Origin: Bradyrhizobium tropiciagri
GTDB lineage: Bacteria > Pseudomonadota > Alphaproteobacteria > Rhizobiales > Xanthobacteraceae
Assembly (NCBI RefSeq): GCF_018130545.1
Contig: NZ_JAFCKF010000009.1
Location: forward strand, 124,001-188,000
Reading direction: 5' to 3'
Length of the DNA stretch: 64,000 nt
The notes under the pieces were generated by a model. The model was not told the origin of the DNA, searched no databases, and worked only from the letters and a program-made list of their open reading frames with translations. The position numbers and the translations under genes were made by a program. Shown here piece by piece: positions 61,903-64,000 of the stretch (within the stretch, counting starts at the first letter, position 1; each line of letters starts with the position of its first letter).

Positions 61903-61920
61903 CTGACAAGCGGATGACTG
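61903..61920 (-). promoter_or_regulatory. Possible Pho box upstream of the GDPD gene
   Basis: On the minus strand CAGTCAT-ccgc-TTGTCAG, two 7-base half-sites at 11-base spacing, against the PhoB consensus CTGTCAT-N4-CTGTCAT (about 3 mismatches). It lies 90 bases upstream of the GDPD start. Confidence 0.35.
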
Positions 61921-62081
61921 GGACAGGCCGGCAAACGCTGGCGTCGCAGACGAGGCTTGTGAGACGCGCCGCGGCGGCGAGTTCGTCGTTACCCGCGGTC
62001 GCCGCCCCGACGCTCGATCCAGACGGTGTTGCCGGAGACCTCCCGGGTCCGTGAGCACACAGACAATTGAAGCCCAGCGCC

Positions 62082-62182
62082 CGAATAAATCGCATCCGAT
62101 TAAATCGGGATACTTGAAGACCGGTCGTGCCGCGCCTTTATCAGGCGCGAACGAATAAATCGTATGCGATGTAAATCGCGGG
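62082..62182 (+). promoter_or_regulatory. Direct repeat of a palindromic motif upstream of a small exported protein
   Basis: CGAATAAATCGCATCCGATT then AAATCGGGA (62082-62110) and CGAATAAATCGTATGCGATG then TAAATCGCGGGA (62152-62182) are near-identical, 70 bases apart. Each contains an inverted ATCG..CGAT pair. A hairpin CGCGCCT-ttatc-AGGCGCG (62131-62149) separates them. The second copy ends 9 bases before ATG 62192 and includes its ribosome binding site. Confidence 0.55.
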
Positions 62183-62191
62183 AGCGTGACC

Positions 62192-62479
62192 ATGACTACC
62201 AGGAATTTCCACCTCGCAACGGCGTTCAAAACCATTGCGCTCGCGGCAGCGCTATCGGCCGTCGCGGCGACCGCGGCCTCGGCGCAGGCCGCGATCTCGG
62301 AGCCGGCCGCCTACCAGGCGCTCTATCCCTATCGCGACGTGCTCAACAACGGTGCGCCGACGCCGGCCGCCAAGCTCGTGCTGGAGCCGCCCGAGGTGTT
62401 GCAGAGGCTTCAGGCGCAGGAGAGCGGCATTGGCATCGTTCAGGCGCCGCGCCGCATTTCGCACCGTGCCGGGCGCTGA
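62192..62479 (+). CDS. Small exported hypothetical protein (95 aa)
   Basis: N-terminus MTTRNFHLATAFKTIALAAA ... SAVAATAASAQA is a signal peptide. The mature part is only about 60 residues: AISEPAAYQALYPYRDVLNN, then LVLEPPEVLQRLQAQESGIG and a basic end PRRISHRAGR. GCGGGAGCGTGACC precedes the ATG; GTG 62186 is an alternative. No family recognised. It stands alone between a repeated-motif promoter and a bidirectional terminator. Confidence 0.6.
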   Translation: MTTRNFHLATAFKTIALAAALSAVAATAASAQAAISEPAAYQALYPYRDVLNNGAPTPAAKLVLEPPEVLQRLQAQESGIGIVQAPRRISHRAGR

Positions 62480-62506
62480 AGCTGGATGCCGTCGTTGAAA
62501 TGAAAA

Positions 62507-62540
62507 GGGGATGCGGATCGATTGACCCGCATCCCCTAAT
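62507..62540. terminator. Bidirectional terminator
   Basis: GGGGATGCGG-atcgattgac-CCGCATCCCC, followed by TAATTT on the plus strand and TTTTCATTT on the minus strand. It separates the small exported protein gene from the convergent binding-protein gene. Confidence 0.85.
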
Positions 62541-62594
62541 TTCAGTCATCCGTGGTCGCCGCAGGTCAAATCGAGTGCGTCGACGCGCCTGTGG

Positions 62595-63809
62595 CTAGTT
62601 CGACTTCACCAGCGGGCAGCCGCCCTTGTCGAGCGGACGGAAGGCTTCGTCGCCCGGCACGGTGGCGATCAGCTTGTAGAGGTCCCACTCGCCCTTGGAT
62701 TCTTCGGGCTTCTTGGTTTCGAACAGGTACATGTCGTGCACCATGCGGCCGTCGATCCGGATATGGCCGTTCTTGGCGAAGAAGTCGTTGATCGGCGTCT
62801 TGCGCATCTGCTCCATCACCTTTGGCGCCTCGTCGGTGCCGATCGCCTCGATCGCCTTCAGGTAATGCATGGTCGCCGAGTAGAGGCCGGCCTGGATCAT
62901 GGTCGGCATGTGGCCGACCTTCTCGTTGAAGCGCTTCGAGAAGGCGCGGGTCTCGTCGTTCATGTCCCAGTAGAAGGCGTCGGTGACGATCAGGCCCTGC
63001 GTCGCCTTCAGGCCCAGTGCGTGGGTGTCGGTGATTTCCATCAGCAGCGCGATCAGCTTCTGGCCGCCCTGGGTCAGGCCGAACTCGGAGGCCTGCTTCA
63101 GCGCGGTAGTGGTGTCGCCGCCGGCATTCGCCAGGGCCACGACCTTGGCCTTGGAGGCCTGGGCCTGCAACAGGAAGGACGAGAAGTCCGACGAGTTGAG
63201 CGGATGGCGCACGTCCCCCAGTACCTTGCCGCCGCTCTCCTTGACGACGTTGGCGGCGTCGCGCTCCAGCGCCTGGCCGAAGGCGTAGTCGGCGGTGACG
63301 AAGAACCAGGTGTCCTCGCCGCGCTTGACCATCGCCTTGCCGGCGACGTTCGACAGCGCGTAGGTGTCGTAGGTCCAGTGCACGGTGTTGGGCGAGCAGG
63401 CGGTGCCGGTGATGTCGGAGGAGCCGCCGCCGGAGTTGATGTGGATCTTGTTCTTCTCGCGCGTCAGCGCCGAGATCGGCAACGCGACCGAGGAGGTCGG
63501 CACGTCGAGGATCGCATCGACCTTCTCGTTGTCGTACCAGTTGCGCGCGATGCTGACGCCGACGTCGGGCTTGTTCTGGTGGTCGGCTACCACGACCTGG
63601 ATCGGCTTGCCCTTAACCTTGCCGCCGTAATCGGCGACCGCCATCTCGACGGCGGCGACCGAGCCCTTGCCGGTGGCGTCCGCATAGAGGCTCGACATGT
63701 CGGTGAGCACGCCGAGCTTGACGACGTCGTCGGAGATCTGGGCGTGAGCCGCGGTGCCGGAGGCCGCGAGCGCGAGGCCGGCCGCCGCTGCGGCCAAGAG
63801 CGATTTCAT
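62595..63809 (-). CDS. Branched-chain amino acid-type ABC transporter substrate-binding protein
   Basis: 404 residues, periplasmic. Signal peptide MKSLLAAAAAGLALAASGTA with AHAQ cleavage. The mature start ISDDVVKLGVLTDMSSLYAD and IQVVVADHQNKPDVGVSIAR, LPISALTREKNKIHINSGGG, and TWFFVTADYAFGQALERDAA identify the peripla_BP_6 family; this subtype is common for aromatic or amide ligands. ATG 63809 is preceded by AGGGAGAGAAACACG. Permease or ATPase genes may lie outside the window. Ligand unknown. Confidence 0.9.
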   Translation of the reverse strand: MKSLLAAAAAGLALAASGTAAHAQISDDVVKLGVLTDMSSLYADATGKGSVAAVEMAVADYGGKVKGKPIQVVVADHQNKPDVGVSIARNWYDNEKVDAILDVPTSSVALPISALTREKNKIHINSGGGSSDITGTACSPNTVHWTYDTYALSNVAGKAMVKRGEDTWFFVTADYAFGQALERDAANVVKESGGKVLGDVRHPLNSSDFSSFLLQAQASKAKVVALANAGGDTTTALKQASEFGLTQGGQKLIALLMEITDTHALGLKATQGLIVTDAFYWDMNDETRAFSKRFNEKVGHMPTMIQAGLYSATMHYLKAIEAIGTDEAPKVMEQMRKTPINDFFAKNGHIRIDGRMVHDMYLFETKKPEESKGEWDLYKLIATVPGDEAFRPLDKGGCPLVKSN

Positions 63810-63968
63810 CGTGTTTCTCTCCCTGACTTTTCGTTGGTTGCTTCCACGGGGCACGTTCTATCCGGTGCGGCAAGCTGTCGCAAAGACGACTTTTTGGGCA
63901 TATGGCGATCCGGATCGGACGCCGGGATGATGTCAAGTTGGATCGGTCGGAGCAGCAGACTTGTTGCA

Positions 63969-64000
63969 CCTCTCCCGCTTGCGGGGGAGGTCGGCGCGAC
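63969..64000. repeat. Left part of a CTTGCGGGGGAGG repeat
   Basis: CCTCTCCCGCTTGCGGGGGA GG at the window edge matches the arm at 3491-3510. The remainder is outside the window. Between it and the binding-protein gene (63810-63968) I see no gene. Confidence 0.6.

Overview
The window looks like chromosomal DNA of a Bradyrhizobium-type alphaproteobacterium (Rhizobiales). Base composition is GC-rich throughout. The dispersed intergenic palindromes (GTCGTCCCGGCGAAGGCCGGGACCC, GGGTTAGCGAAGCGTAACCC, CTTGCGGGGGAGG and AAGCATGATCCGGAAAAG types) and the gene content (glyQS, ppdK with a basic tail, SRAP, DUF1236, DUF6894, PRC-barrel proteins) fit that group. I saw no rRNA, tRNA, CRISPR array, prophage or insertion sequence. 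This is mostly ordinary core and metabolic DNA with dense intergenic repeats.

Layout. 1-7.3 kb: truncated PHA depolymerase, a glutathione S-transferase, a cupin, an enolase-superfamily enzyme with a branched-chain-type binding protein, and a divergent AraC regulator. 7.3-11.2 kb: a self-contained module with a GntR/UTRA repressor, two identical 16-bp operators, a fumarase/aspartase-superfamily lyase and a dicarboxylate/amino-acid symporter. 11.2-20 kb: polyprenyl diphosphate synthase, methyltransferases, an S49 peptidase, glyQ-glyS and a duplicated-domain protein. 20-29.5 kb: small secreted and membrane proteins, pyruvate phosphate dikinase, a SleB-type hydrolase, an MFS transporter and an AcuI-type reductase.

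29.5-41.9 kb: a very large DUF2339 membrane protein, a tyrosine phosphatase, an overlapping ygfZ-tag-HD operon divergent from pyrC, HAD, TIGR02301 and Nudix genes, an SRAP protein, RidA, and a two-gene YeeE/YedE transporter. 42-46.7 kb: secreted hypotheticals, a Mug-like glycosylase with altered catalytic motifs, an HD protein and a Baeyer-Villiger-type monooxygenase. 47-52.1 kb: a thiamine operon, transcribed leftward as thiO-thiS-thiG-thiE-thiC. It sits behind a readable sigma-70 promoter and a TPP riboswitch whose closing stem overlaps the thiO ribosome binding site. 52.2-64 kb: a lytic transglycosylase, an OmpR/EnvZ-type two-component pair, two PRC-barrel genes preceded by EcfG-type stress promoters, a MauG-like di-haem peroxidase divergent from an acid-phosphatase-type phosphoesterase, a glycerophosphodiesterase, a small exported protein behind a repeated palindromic motif, and a second branched-chain-type binding protein.

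The most noteworthy items are the operator-controlled lyase/symporter module of unknown substrate, the histone-H1-like tail on PPDK, the duplicated EF-hand-like protein at 18.9-20.0 kb, the Mug homologue lacking the usual catalytic Asn, the riboswitch architecture together with repeats inserted between thi genes, and the paired stress promoters on the PRC-barrel genes. No complete new defence or mobile system was seen.
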